The position numbers and the translations under genes were made by a program. DNA of 64,000 nucleotides, taken from positions 1,592,970 to 1,656,969 of the forward strand of contig CAUYUJ010014615.1 in NCBI GenBank assembly GCA_963575745.1, given 5' to 3'. The notes beneath the pieces are model-generated. The model worked only from the letters and a program-made list of their open reading frames with translations, was not told the origin of the DNA and made no database searches. Positions 8,981-21,204 of the stretch are shown here, piece after piece. This DNA comes from Prorocentrum cordatum (lineage: Eukaryota; Sar; Dinophyceae; Prorocentrales; Prorocentraceae). Each line of letters opens with the position of its first letter. The first letter of the stretch is position 1.

Positions 8981-10500
8981 CATGATGGACCCACGAACCC
9001 GGAAAGGGATATAGACATGCGCAGCATGGTCACGTTTTCACGATACCCAACTGGGCGACATCTCACAAAACATCCCACGAGACACCCCGCGAAACATCCC
9101 ACGAGACACCGCGCGAAACATTCCACGAGACACCTCGCGAAACGTTCCACGAGACACCCCGCGAAACATTCCACGAGACACCCCACGAAACATTCCACGA
9201 GACACCCCACGAAACATTCCAGGAGACACCCCACGAAACATTCCACGGGGGTGCGACTGGGTGTGGTCGTGCTGGGGTGTGGTCGTGCTGGGGTGTGGTC
9301 GTGCTGGGGGGGTGGTCGTGCTGGGGGGTGGTCGTGCTGGGGGGGTGGTCGTGCTGGGAGGTGGTCGTGCTGGGGAGTGGTCGTGCTGGGGCGTGGTCGT
9401 GCTGGGGCGTGATCGTGCTGGGGAGTGGTCGTGCTGTGGTGAGGTCGTGCTGGAGTGTGGTCGTGCTGGGGTGTGGTCTTGCTGGGGTGGGGCCGTGCTG
9501 GGGTGGGTCGTGCTGGGGTGGGGTCCTGCTGGGGTGTGGTCGTGCTGGGGTGTGGTCGTGCTGGGGTGGGGTCGTGCTTGGGTGGGGTCGTGCTGGGGTG
9601 TGGTCGTGCTGGGGTGTGGTCGTGCTGGGGTGTGGTCGTGCTAGGGTGGGGTCGTGCTGGGGTGGGGTCGTGCTGGGGTGTGGTCGTGCTGGGGTGTGGT
9701 CGTGCTGGGGTGTGGTCGTGCTGGGGCGTGGTCGTGCTGGGGTGGGGTCGTGCTGGGGTGTGGTCGTGCTGGGGTGTGGTCGTGCTGGGGGGGTGGTCGT
9801 GCTGGGGGGTGGTCGTGCTGGGGCGTGATCGTGCTGGGGCATGGTCGTGCTGGGGCGTGGTCGTGCTGGGGTGTGGTCGTGCTGTGGTGAGGTCGTGCTG
9901 GGGTGTGGTCGTGCTGGGGTGTGGTCTTGCTGGGGTGGGGTCGTGCTGGGGTGGGGTCCTGCTGGGGTGTGGTCGTGCTGGGGTGTGGTCGTGCTGGGGT
10001 GGGGTCGTGCTGGGGTGGGGTCGTGCTGGGGTGTGGTCGTTCTGGGGTGTGATCGTGCTGGGGTGTGGTCGTGCTAGGGTGGGGTCGTGCTGGGGTGGGG
10101 TCGTGCTGGGGTGTGGTCGTGCTGGGGAGTGGTCGGGCTGGGGTGTGGTCGTGCTGGGGGGTGGTCGTGCTGGGGGGTGGTCGTGCTGGGGGGGTGGTCG
10201 TGCTGGGAGGTGGTCCTCAGAATTCAGGTCCCCAGGAGAGGACAATGTATAACACAAAACAAGCGTTTCGCTCGAGACATCCTCACCATTTTCTGAAAAA
10301 CAAGCGTTTCGCTCGAGACATCCTCAAATTTTAATTCGCCGGCCTCAAAAACAAGCGTTTCGCTCGAGACATCCTCAAATGTTAATTCTCGGGCTCGTTA
10401 TTTATCAGGGAAAAATTCGCCGGCCTCCTTCGACCTCGTTATTTATCAGGGAAAAAATTCGCCGTCCTCCTACAAGCAGCAACCGGGGACTATGTGTTTT
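8981..10500 (+). mobile_element. Composite tandem element, copy 2
   Basis: The same CATGATGGACCC head as the copy at 2709, an eight-unit 24-bp array, and about 950 bp of the 16-bp array. It then enters a variant tail (TCCCCAGGAGAGGACAAT) with three GAGACATCCTC units and the TTATTTATCAGGG pair. The last part is degenerate, and the next copy starts within 10 bp. Confidence 0.6.
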
Positions 10501-10508
10501 ACCTACTA

Positions 10509-11781
10509 CAATGTGGCCCCACTAACCCGAAAGGGATTCGACATGTGGAGCAAATGGGCACGTTTCACGATACCCAACGGGCAACACCTCACTTAAACAT
10601 TCCCACGAGACACCTCACGAAACATCCCCACGAGACACCTCACACAAAACTTTCCGCGATACAATCAACGAAATCATTCACGAAACCCCGCGAACATGCC
10701 ACCAGCACCCCACGAAACATTCCACGACGACAGCAACCACTCAACCAAGGCGGTGTGGTCGTGCTGGGGAGTGGTCGTGCTGGGGTGTGGTCGTGCTGGG
10801 GGGTGGTCGTGCTGGGGGGTGGTCGTGCTGGGGGGGTGGTCGTGCTGGGGTGTGGTCGTGCTGGGGCGTGGTCGTGCTGGGGCGTGGTCGTGCTGGGGCG
10901 CGGTCGTGCTGGTCGTGGTGGGGTCGTGCTGGGGTGTGGTCGTGCTGTGGGTGGGGTGGTCGTGCTGGGGTGTGGTCGTGCTGGGGTGTGGTCGTGCTGG
11001 GGGGTGGTCGTGCTGGGGTGGTGGTCGTGCTGGGTGTGGGGAGGGTCGTGCTGGGGTGGGGTCGTGCTGGGGTGTGGTCGTGCTGGGGTGTGGTCGTGCT
11101 GGGGTGTGGTCGTGCTGGGGTGGGGTCGTGCTGGGGTGGGGTCGTGTGGGGTCGTGCTGGGGTGTGGTCGTGCTGGGGTGTGGTCGTGCTGGGGTGTGGT
11201 CGTGCTGGGTGGGGTCGTGTCTGCTGGGTGGTGGTCGTGGGGCTGGGGTGGGGTCGTGCTGGGGTGTGGTCGTGCTGGGGAGTGGTCGTGCTGGGGTGTG
11301 GTCGTGCTGGGGGGTGGTCGTGCTGGGGGGTGGTCGTGCTGGGGGGGTGGTCGTGCTGGGGGGTGGTCGTGCTGGGGCGTGGTCGTGCTGGGGCGTGGTC
11401 GTGCTGGGGCGTGATCGTGCTGGGGTGTGGTCGTGCTGTGGTGAGGTCGTGCTGGGGTGTGGTCGTGCTGGGGTGGGGTGTGGTGAGGTCGGGATTTCAA
11501 AAACAAGCGTTTCGCTCGAGACATCCTCAAATTTTAATTCGCCGGCCTCAAAAACAAGCGTTTCGCTCGAGACATCCTCAAATTTTAATTCTCGGGCTCG
11601 TTATTTATCAGGGAAAAATTCGCCGGCCTCCTTCGACCTCGTTATTTATCAGGGAAAAAATTCGCCGGCCTCCTTCAAGCAGGCACCGGGGGACTAGGTT
11701 TACCTACTAAAAGAGAACCCTGGGCCGGAGCCCTTTCCGGGAAAAAGAGAACCCTGGGCCGGAGCCCTTTCCGGGAAAAAG
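10509..11781 (+). mobile_element. Composite tandem element, copy 3 (degenerate head)
   Basis: The head is recognisable but carries many point changes and small deletions. The 16-bp array, two GAGACATCCTC units and the tail are intact. The last ~42 bp of the tail (AGAGAACCCTGGGCCGGAGC and following) are present twice in tandem. Confidence 0.6.
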
Positions 11782-11889
11782 GGAAGGAAGAAAGAGTCAG
11801 GCCACTGAGGATACCGCTGAGGCCGCATCGCCAGCGGAGCGCACGTGCGACCGAGGGGGTTGGGATTGGGGTCGCTTGATGCCGCACCC

Positions 11890-12285
11890 GCTCTTCCAAC
11901 TAGCCCCGAAACCACTCCGAAACTACCCTGAAACCGCCTCCGAAAGAGCACCGAAATCCCTCGCCGAAACAGTCGGGAAACCTCCTCCGAAACTTTTGGA
12001 CCCCCCCCGAAACCGTCGGGGAACCTCTTCTGGAACTTTTGGAAACCTCTCCGAAACCGTCGGGAAACCTCCTCTGAAACTTTTGGAAACCTCACCGAAA
12101 CCGTCGGGAAACCTCTTCTAAAACCTTTGTAAACCTCCCCGAAACCGTCGGGAAACCTCCTCTGAAACTTTTGGAAACCTCCCCGAAACCGTCGGGAAAC
12201 CTCTTCTGAAACCTTTGGGGGCCTCCCCGAAACCATCGGAAAACCTCCCCTGAAACTTTTGGAAACCCTGCTGGTGCTCTCGAGA
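11890..12285 (+). repeat. 44-bp minisatellite
   Basis: Units marked by CCGAAACCGTCGGGAAACCT recur every 44 bp (12007, 12051, 12095, 12139, 12183), with degenerate units at both ends. The 220-codon open frame on the minus strand is repeat-derived. Confidence 0.85.
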
Positions 12286-13550
12286 AGCCACTCCAAGGGG
12301 CCCAAAGTGTAGAGCATTGAGGTGGTACAGAGTGCCCCGATTTGGTGGCGGAGTTTCCCCATAAATCCTTACTATCATGGCTGACTGCAATAATGACCCC
12401 CTGCTGTCAACAAAGCGACTGACCACTCTCCACGAGACTCAGGCAGCTCCTCTGCTGCGTTGGCGCGCCGCGGGCGCCGCTGCACGTGGGCGGGCCAACT
12501 TTTGGTGCGAGATACTGTCCTCATGAGGCTGGCCAACGCACACCAGCGGCAGATGTACACGTCGTTGATTCCCAATCGTGCTCATTTCTAAGTGTGCTCG
12601 TTTCCAACTGTTTCTGGCCCCCTAGTGGCCAAGAAGAGACCCAGGATAGAGCAATGAGAAATGAAAGTAGCTTGTCCCCCAAAGAACCAAAGAACGTTCG
12701 AAGAATAAGAAATGCAACATGTGCAACTAGACTTGGATGATGGCTCGTGGGGCACGGGACAGAATTTATCACAGCCAATCCTTAAGGACTCCCGCGTCCT
12801 CCTCACCACGGCTGTCAAGTGAAGAACGCATCCGTTCACCACCGCTTTCGTCGTCCCCTTTCTCGCCCTCGGCGGATTCGTGCCGTGACCACGTTGGCGT
12901 TAGTTTCTGACACCGCGTGGATGGTTCAATCTTGAATGGTCGGCGGCTTTGTGATCGCCAAATCGTTCCGTATTGGACGACTCCACTGGCTGACCACTGG
13001 CAACATTCAACCTTGAACACCCGCGCTGGGGTCGCAACCGCGTCGACACGACAAAAACCTACCGCACCCGCCATTCCGTCATTACTTCGGCATCAAGCGA
13101 CGCCTGTCGCGTGAACACAGCAAGCCGCCCAGAAAAGCCCTGGGCGCCAAGCAAGTGGCGGGGTCGGGCGGTCACTGCTCATCAGCAAACCTCGCCAGAA
13201 GGAGACAACTCGCGAGAACCAACTTTCATCCGAATCCGCTCCCGCGATCCCCGTCCTCCGCCATGGCCCCCAACTGTTCGTGCAGTCGACGGTCCTGAAC
13301 CTTCACTCCCGAATTGATCCACCTGGTCCCCCGCCGCCTCCTCCTGCATCTGGCTGTGGGGATGCACGAACGGTCCGTGTTGACACCCGCCCGAAAACGC
13401 GTAATCACGAGAAAACTGCGATGGCGCATGTCGACAGCAATAACATGACTGCAATGAATCAATTACCATCCATCTTCCGACTAGTCATCCATCCCGTAAT
13501 GAACATCGTTAAACTGGTCCCTATCCCCACTGGAGCGTGTTCCCCCCCCC
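12286..13550. other. No gene recognised
   Basis: Mixed-composition sequence with short overlapping ORFs on both strands. None exceeds about 100 codons with a convincing protein-like composition, and I found no repeats or paired splice sites. Confidence 0.5.
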
Positions 13551-13559
13551 TACTTCAAC

Positions 13560-14190
13560 TACGGGGGGGGGGGAGGGCGTGGGGGAACAACGGTAACGTG
13601 GACGAGCCACGCGGGGGGGGGGTCCCAGGCGTTAGACGGCGAGGACAACGACGACGACGACACCGACAAAGATAATGATAACGACGACGACGACGACGAT
13701 GAGGACGGGGACGGGGATGAAGACAACGACGACGACGACGAAAAGGACGAGGACAAAAGAGGACGACGACAGGGGCGACGACATGACGACGACGACGACG
13801 ACGACGGCAGCCTCTGAAGGTCTGCGGAGGTCCCCTGAAGCCTAAGAAGGTCTTTGGAGGCCTCTTGAGGCGTCTGGAGGCCCTTCGAGGCCTTCGGCGA
13901 CGACGACGACGAGGAGGACGAGAACGAGGACGAGGACGAGTACGACAAGGACGAGGACGATGACAACGACGAGTACGAGGACGGGGATGAGGACGACGAT
14001 GACGACGACGACTACGAGCTACGACGAAGACCACGACAACGACGACGACGAGCTACGAGCCGATGACGATGAGGACGATGACGACGACGACTACGAGCTA
14101 CGACGACGACGAGCTACGACGAAGAAGAAGGCGGAGACGACGACGACGAGCCGACGACGACGATGACGATGACGGGGGGGTGGAGCAAGC
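13560..14190 (+). repeat. GAC trinucleotide tract with embedded GGAGGCC block
   Basis: GAC/ACG runs surround a block at 13810-13890 built from GGTCTGCGGAGG- and GGAGGCCTCTTGAGG-like pieces. The same composite reappears at 15600-16015. Confidence 0.85.
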
Positions 14191-14249
14191 TAGGTGTGCT
14201 CGCGTCATATATGACGTCCTACCCTACCCTCCCACCCCTTACCATGGCG

Positions 14250-14790
14250 TAGATCTCCTCTCGTTTCGCACAGTCGGATGTCGAGCAAAGCGATGACCCC
14301 GAGCGATTGCGCGATTCATCGCAGAGCACGGCATATCAGGGCGTAGAAGAGCGCGGCAGAGCGTAGTATGTCATAGCATGGCGTGGCGTTGCGTAGTGAA
14401 GAATTACATCACAAAGCATTCCAACGCATAGAATCGGGTCGGGCGAAAGGGGGGGATAGCAAGGGGGGGTTTGAGAATCAGCTCACGTAGCTGACTTTCC
14501 CGGCGCCTCCTGGCGCCGAAGGCGCCCAAGTATCGAGGAATGGGCCCCTCGGTGGGGCCGAAACTAGCTGCATGCAGCAAATTTCGTACCCCCCCCTTTC
14601 CCAATCGCCCCCTTTCGTCTGGCCCGATAGAATGTCATCGCACAGCGGCACAGAACAGATCATGGCATAGCATGGCGTTGAAGATCAAAGCGTAGCATGG
14701 CATAGCATGGCGTGGCACTGCGTAGTCAAGCACTGCACATTCTAGCAGTCAGCTAAAAGCATGGCATCGCACAACAGAACACCACATAGC
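14250..14790 (+). repeat. Degenerate GCATAGCATGGCGT tract
   Basis: Short, irregular repetitions such as CATAGCATGGCGTGGC on both sides of the unrelated module at 14480-14610. No period is strict. Confidence 0.6.
14480..14610 (+). repeat. Dispersed ~110-bp module, copy 1
   Basis: AGCTGACTTTCCCGGCGCC, a GGCGCC hairpin-like stretch, then GGGGCCGAAACTAGCTGC. A diverged copy in the same orientation lies at 58530-58640. It interrupts a tract of poly-G and poly-C runs. Confidence 0.55.
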
Positions 14791-14949
14791 ATTGCATTGC
14801 ATGCTGTGGCATGGCACTGGAAATACAAATAATGAAGCCAATACGACAGCGGGAGCACGATTCGGAACGAGCGGAACCGCGGAATTGAGCCCAACGCTGC
14901 AGCGGGAACACGATTCGGAACGGGCGGAAGCCCAAAAATGAGGTCCGAT

Positions 14950-15345
14950 CCATCGTAAATTACGCTGCGTCCGCGCTCCCTGGGCCACGATACCTCGTAA
15001 ACTACGCTGCGTCCGCGCTCCCAAGGCAGCGCCCCCTAGTGAATTACATTGTGTCCGCGCTCCCAGGGCCACGTTCCCTAGTAAATTACGTAGCGTTCGC
15101 CCCCCCCAGGGCCACAATCCTTCGTAAAGTAGCTGCGCCCGCGCTCCCAACGCAACGATCGATTGAAAAATACGCTGCGTCCGCGCTCCCAAGGCCACGA
15201 TCCACCGTAACTTACGCTGCGTCCGCGCTCCTAGGGCAACGATCCATAGTAAATTACGCTGTCTCCGCTCTCCCTGGGCCACGGCCCCTTGTAACTACGC
15301 TGCGTCCGCGCTCTTTAGGCTGCGCTCCCTCGTGAATTACAACGT
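14950..15345 (+). repeat. 42-bp minisatellite
   Basis: About nine units marked by TACGCTGCGTCCGCGCTCCC, spaced 42 bp (14964, 15006 and onward). Confidence 0.85.
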
Positions 15346-15384
15346 GTTCGCGCTGGGCATCCTGGGGCGCCCAGGCCGCTCGAG

Positions 15385-15600
15385 TTTTGCAAAACAAGCG
15401 TTTCGCCCGAGACATCCTCGAAGCGTATCGATCGAGACATCCTCAAGATCTTGGCTCGTGAAAACAAGCATTTCACCAAAGACATCCTTTGGATTCTAGT
15501 CCCCAAGAGAGGAACAATCTATAACACAAAACAAACGTTTCGCCAGAGACATCCTCAACACCTTATGTAAAACCAATGCTTCGCTAGGGACATCCTCACA
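15385..15600 (+). repeat. Isolated cluster of GAGACATCCTC units
   Basis: Five diverged AAACAAGCGTTTCG(C)-GAGACATCCTC units. The middle carries the same AGAGGAACAATCTATAACAC linker seen in composite copies 2 and 6, but no 16-bp or 24-bp array is attached. Confidence 0.7.
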
Positions 15601-16015
15601 CAGGATAGACCACGACGAGGGCCTCTGGAGGCGTGAGGAGGCCCTCGCAGTCCTCGGAAACGGCAACGACGATGACGACGACGAGGGCGAGGATGACGAG
15701 GAGCACGACGACGGCGCCGACGTATCCGACGACGAGGACGAGGACGACGACGGCCGCCTCTGAAAGTCTACAGAGGCCTCCGGAAGCACCTGCAGGCTCA
15801 TCTGGACCTTCCTCGGGGCCTTCGGATCTGACGACGACGATAACGACGACAACGACGACGACAACGACGAGGACGAGAACGGGGACGATGACGACGACGA
15901 CGACGACGACCACCACGACGACGGCGACGATAACGACGGCGACAACGACAACAACGACGACGAGGACGATGAGGACGACGACGATGATGACGACGACGAC
16001 AGCCGCCTCTGGATG
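15600..16015 (+). repeat. GAC-rich composite tract, second copy
   Basis: GAC/ACG runs with embedded GGCCTCTGGAGGCG and CTACAGAGGCCTCCGG blocks, the same architecture as 13560-14190. Confidence 0.8.
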
Positions 16016-16329
16016 CGTCCCCTCTCCAATGTGAGCAGCACGCCATGCCAGTGAGCACGGCGCTATAGCTGTAGGGGATCAGGACCCTTTTCCCGTCCAT
16101 TCCTTTAACCAGACAGAGAAAGTAGTTTTTTGCATTGAATCTTCCCCTTTCCTAGGGGCCCTCCAGTGCCAACTTTGGTGGGGGGTTCGCCTCGGGGCCA
16201 GCGGCCCCTGTGGCAGATCAGCGCCATCGAGAGCCCCCTCGGGGAACTGTTCTGCGAGTCCATAGGCGCCAACGCCCGATCGACGACAACGAAGAGCTAG
16301 ATCCCCCTCAAAAGCGACAAGGGTCGAAA

Positions 16330-16620
16330 AAACGGAGTAGATGTTCTTCGCCTGGATTGGCTTTCGCCCGGTTCGTTTCGCCCTGGTTTGCTTTCGCCCG
16401 GTTGGCTTTCGCCCGGGTTCGCTTTCGCCTGGAATGGCTTTCGCCTGGGTTGGCTTTCGCCTGGGTTGGCTTTCGCTCGAATTGACTTTCGCCCGGGTTG
16501 GCTTTCGCCCAAGCGTTCGCCCCGGTGGGGTTTTGCCCGGGTTGGCTTCCGCCCAGGTGGGGTTTTGCCCGGCTCGGTCTTTCGTCCGAGATGGCTTTCG
16601 CCTGGGTTCGTTTTCGCACT
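16330..16620 (+). repeat. Left arm: TTGGCTTTCGCCCGGG array
   Basis: About a dozen 20-24 bp units of GGTTGGCTTTCGCCCGGG. The reverse complement of this unit forms the array at 18290-18525. Confidence 0.85.
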
Positions 16621-16834
16621 CCTCTTCCTCCTCTCCTCCTCCCGCTCCTGTCCTCTGGCTCCTGTTTCCCGCGGCCGGTTGGCTGGGGCTCCGTTGCGCT
16701 CCCGCAGCAGCACTGGAAGTACAACCCCCCGCCGTCTTCTCGGACGGCCTGACCTACACATGTACACCGCCCTCGCTCAGGCCCCCTGAGGCCCAGGGTC
16801 AGTCAGTGCTACGTGCCACCTGGTAGGTAAAGCC

Positions 16835-18285
16835 AAACACGTGCTCACTCGAGCGTGCCCCACACTTTAGTGAATTAGTGTCCCGCCCGCCAGACCCGAC
16901 CCGCCCGTCAAGGTCTGCCCGACCCGATCCGACCAGCCCCGCCCGTTAGGGTCTGCCCGCCCGACCCGACCCGCCCGTCAGGGCTCACGCGTGCTCACTC
17001 GAGCGCGCCCCACATTTTTGTGCCCCAACCGCCCGACCCGACCCGACCCGTTCGGGTCCGCCCGACCCGACCCGACACGATCCGTCCCGCCCGTTAGGGT
17101 CCGCCCGCCCGACCCGACCCGGCCGCTAGGGTCCGCCCGACCTGACCCGACCCGTCCCTCCCGTTAGGGCCCGCCCGCCCGGCCCGACCCGCCCGTTAGG
17201 GGTCACGCGTGCTCGCTCGGATCCGGCGCGCCCCACACTGTAAAATCCCGCCTGCCCGACACGACCCGCCTATTAAGGTCCGCGACCCGACCTGACCCGT
17301 CCCGCCCGTTAAGGGGCCGCCCGCCCGACCCGACCGGCCCGCTAGGGTTCACGCGTGCTCGCTCGGGCGCGCCCCACACTTTAGTGTCCCGCCCGCCCAA
17401 CGCGACCCGCCCGTTAAGGTCCGTCCGACCTGACACGATCTGTCCCGCACGTTAGGGTCCACCCGCCCGACCCGACCCGCCCGTTAAGGTTCACGCTTAC
17501 TCACTCGAGAACGCCCTACACTTTAACGTCCCGCCCGCCCGACCCGACCCACCCGTTAGTGTCCGCCCGACCCGACCCGACCTGCCCAGCCCGCCCGACC
17601 CGCCCCGCACGTTAAGGCTCACGCGTGCTCGCTCCGGCGCGCCTCACACCTATAGTGCCCCACCCAACCCGACCCAATCCGTTAGGGTCCGCCCGACCCG
17701 ACCCGACCCTTCCCGCCTGTTAGGGTCCGCCCGCCAGACCCGATCCGCCAGTTAGGGTTCACGCGTGCTCGCACTGGCGTGACCCACACCTTTAGTGTCC
17801 CGCCCAACCGACCCGACCCGCCAGTTAAGGTCCGCCCGACCCGACCCGCCCCGCCCCGCCCATTAAGGCCCGCCCGACTTGCCCGACCCGCCCGTTAGGA
17901 ATCACGCGTGCTCACTCGAGCGCACCCCACATTGTAAAATCCCGCCTCTCCGACACGACCCGCCCGTTAGTGTCCGCCCGATCCGACCCGCCCCGCCCGT
18001 TCGGGTTCGCCCGCCCGACCCGACACGCCCGCTAGGGTTCACGCGTGCTCGTTCGGGCGTGCCCCACACTTTAGTGTCCCGCCCGCCCGACCCGACCCGT
18101 CTGTCAGGGTCCGCCCGACCTGACCCGATCCGTCCCGCCCGTTAGGGTCCGCCCGACCGACCCGACCCGCCCGTTCGGATTCACGCCTCCTCAGCGAGCG
18201 CACCCCGCACTCTAGTGTCCCGCCCGCCCGGCCCGATCCGCCCCACCCGTTAGGGCCCGCCCGACCGACCCGACCCGCCCGTTGG
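16835..18285 (+). repeat. GACCCG satellite with ~140-bp higher-order period
   Basis: GACCCGACCCGCCCGTTAGG segments alternate with a CACGCGTGCTCGCTCG block that recurs about every 140 bp (for example 17349, 17489, 17616, 17758, 17899, 18037, 18179). Confidence 0.85.
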
Positions 18286-18289
18286 AGCC

Positions 18290-18525
18290 CGCGCACAAAC
18301 CCGGCGAAAGCCAACCCCAGCGAAACGAAGCCCGGCGAAAGCCAACCCGGGCGATAGCCAACCCCGGCGAAACGAAGCCTGGCGAAAGCCAACCCCCGCG
18401 AAAGCCACCCCGGCGAAAGCCAACCCCGGCGAAAGCCAACCCCGGAGAAACGAAGTCTGGCGAAAGCCAGCCCCGGCGAAAGCAAGCCCAGCGACACGAA
18501 GCTCGGCGAAAGCCCATCCGTGCCG
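18290..18525 (-). repeat. Right arm: inverted TTGGCTTTCGCC array
   Basis: Units of CGGCGAAAGCCAACCCCGG, the reverse complement of the unit at 16330-16620. Together they make an arm-satellite-inverted arm structure of about 2.2 kb. Confidence 0.85.
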
Positions 18526-18863
18526 GCGAGAAAAATTTATACCCTAGGAAAACGCAACTGTCGCGCAAAACCTTCGCAGACAGATTTCAGGTTGTCGGTC
18601 GGCCAAGTGGGCCCTGGCCGATCGGGCCCTCGGGGCTCCCGCGCCTGCCCGTTCCCGCAAACCCCCTGGCCCCCCCGCTGACCAAATGCCAGCGCCGCCT
18701 GGCGCCTCTCGGGTTCCACGCGGGTCGGAGCCGAGTTGGACAGACGCTGGGATGGCCGACGTGCGATGCAACACCCCATCGGTCGGCTTTTCTCGAATGG
18801 GGCCTGGCAAACGCTAGTGAACACATGTATTGTATACTGTTGGTTGTGAGTGGGGGGGGCGAC

Positions 18864-18889
18864 AGCCCTGTAACGGACGTTACAGGGCT
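18864..18889. other. Perfect 11-bp hairpin
   Basis: AGCCCTGTAAC, a 4-nt GGAC loop, then GTTACAGGGCT: a perfect inverted repeat. No U-tract or gene end adjoins it, so terminator function is not supported. Confidence 0.8.
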
Positions 18890-19460
18890 CAACAAACACA
18901 CAAGCACTCTCCTGCCAGGACCTTGGCCACACTCGGGGCCAGGGGGTGGGCTGGTGGGGCTGAGATACTATGGCCCAGTGGGGATGTGGGTAGGTTCGAC
19001 GAGGCTGACATGAGAACAACACCTCTTATTCTTAACATAATGTACGCAGCCATTGCCAGAACAACGGCCAGCACCCACCAGCGCAACGCGCATCATGCAT
19101 GTCAGACCCACCTTCGCCAAAGCAATCGGTGCCGATCCGTTCCAGTGCCGTCGGCTCGCTGGGGCGCGGTATAATGCCTGATATCTGGTCCTTCGCGTCT
19201 CGACATGCCTCCTAGATGGGCTCCAAGCAGACGGGGTCGGAGGATCGCGCCGCATGCAACGACGATGTATTGACAACGCATCGGCGACGTCGGCGAATGT
19301 AAAGAAATCGGGATCCATATGGGGCCGTATCGCCGATGAAACGCGGTCCTCCGACTTCACACGTTCGGACCTCATCTGCGCGGCCTAGCGTGTCGTAAAG
19401 GGCAAGAGAAGCACCCTCATAATACACACCCATACAAGCAAAACCCGCTAGTAAGCGCAC
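18889..19460 (-). CDS. Possible coding exons, frame uncertain
   Basis: Two overlapping minus-strand frames are open. One reads CMGVYYEGASLALYDTLGRA and RFIGDTAPYGSRFLYI. The other reads HMDPDFFTFADVADALSIHR. A third, downstream, has a transmembrane-like RWWVLAVVLAMAAYIML. GTGGGT sites at 19090-19130 could be donors. I do not recognise a family and cannot decide which frame, if any, is used. Confidence 0.3.
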
Positions 19461-19494
19461 CTCTCGAGAGGATCGAGCAAGACACGGCTGTCTG

Positions 19495-20141
19495 GTGAGC
19501 GCGAAGGATCGTTTGATAAACGCAAGGTCGGGGCGGTTGTTCTTCCCTCAATTGCTGCAGATTCTCACGAAACCACACATGTTCGCAGACCATTTGGAAA
19601 ATGCACTCTTTATCCACTTGGCTCCCCTGAGCCCCGCTCGGCCACGACAAAGACTCCGAAAACGCGCGCTCGTTTCGCCAAGGTTTGCACTTCGCCGCGG
19701 GGTCGCTGTGCCCGCGTTCGCGTTTCCGCTTCGCCGCGGGGTCGCTGTGCCCGTGGTTCGCGTTCTCGGGTTCGCGTCGCCTGGGGGTCGAAAAAGAACT
19801 CTTGGCGGAACGAACCATGCGAAGCGAATCCCCGAAAGCGGACCCGGGGCAAAACTACACAGGAAAACCATGAGACGCCCCAAGTCCGGCCAAAGTCGTG
19901 GTCCCTCCAACAAGACACAGGAAGGCAACAGAAACAACAAGGACACCAACATGTTGTGGTCAATGTGTTGCTTCAGATGGTGCCGCGAAGACTTTAGGGA
20001 GTGACCCCAGTGGGCCCAAAAGAACCCCCCCCCAGACTGCCAAAGACGGCACGAAGACAACCCGAACCAACCCCCACGCCAAGTTGGACCCACCTGCTCC
20101 TCCTCCTCCTCATCTTTGTCTTCCCTTCTGTCCTCGCCCAC
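19495..20141. other. Ambiguous open region, both strands open
   Basis: A 169-codon frame on plus and a 197-codon frame on minus overlap across a short tandem repeat (GCTTCGCCGCGGGGTCGCTG, twice, and a partial third). Composition does not favour either strand, and no domain is recognised. Confidence 0.3.
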
Positions 20142-20669
20142 CTCCCTCCTCTTTCATAATCCTTTTCACACCCCTTTACCCTCCTCCTCCGCCGCCTCCT
20201 CCACGCCCTTCCCTGATCCAATGCTCGCTCCTGGTCGTCCTCGTTCTCCACGCTTCCATTCCCCTGTCTGATCTATCCTGTTCACCATTAACACCAGCAA
20301 AACAAGCGAAGTCCTGGATCCCGGCCAACTCGTCAAGCATGATCTCGCCAGCATCTCACCGGGCAACGCGCATTGCTGATGCAAACGAAACGCCCGACAC
20401 GCATTACGATACGAATCAGAAACCCGCGGGACACAAAGGACGCCGACACGCACCCTGGCGGCGCAAGTACATCGGAACGCGCAGCGAAATGAGAAAACCT
20501 GGCTCCACGAGCAGGAGGATGATAAAGAGAAGGATGGGGGATGACATACGAGCAAAAAGTCAAACGAATCTTGAAAGGAATCATCGGCCAACAACGCCCC
20601 TTCGGTGGAAACTTATCATTTCCCGCCCCTGGAAGCTATACCCCTGGACCCGCCCGAGAATTCCAAATG

Positions 20670-21165
20670 TGGTTCTCGCAATAGCGCCGCGCACATTCGT
20701 CCTAAAAGTTTGAATGAACTTTACGGATGGAGGACGGGTCCTTTTACAAAATGTTGTTCCAAACTGAGCGCCGCGCACATGCGTCTTACTTACAAGTGTG
20801 AAAGAGCTTCACGGATGGAGGGCCCGTCCTTTTTCAGAATGTGACGTTCGCGCTTCACGGATGCAACGCGGATCCGTCCATCTCGAAACTTGGGAGCAAA
20901 TTGGCGGATGGAGGGCGGGTCCTTTTCAAACTGTGCCTCTCGCGCGTTCGTTGCAATAAACTTTTTGCCAAAAGTCCACGGATGAGGCGCAAGTGGTTTC
21001 CCAAATGTAGTTCTCGCCATAGAACCGCGCGCGTCTGTTTTAAAAGTTTGAGAACGATTCACGGATGGATGAAACAAATGTTGGTAAATGCGGTTCTCGC
21101 CTTAGCGCCGCGCGCAGTCGTCCTGAAGTTTGCATGGGTTTCACGGATAGGGGGGTGGTCCTTGT
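20670..21165 (+). repeat. Irregular 80-95 bp tandem repeat
   Basis: About six diverged units marked by TTCACGGATGGAGG and TAGCGCCGCGCACA at spacings of 76-94 bp. Confidence 0.7.
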
Positions 21166-21204
21166 TGCGCGCGCGTGAGCGTGCTCGCGCGTGCGACAAA
21201 CAAA

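Noticed and set aside
8806-10257. 483-codon open frame on the minus strand
   Set aside because: Product of the 16-bp and 24-bp arrays of a composite element. Other copies break it at different places.
11700-12362. 220-codon minus-strand ORF
   Set aside because: The translation repeats FPTVSGRFPKVSEEVSRR-type text and comes from the 44-bp minisatellite.
16900-18200. Telomere-like TTAGGG strings
   Set aside because: They occur within CCCGTTAGGGTCCGCCC units of an internal 140-bp satellite, not as head-to-tail telomere repeats.
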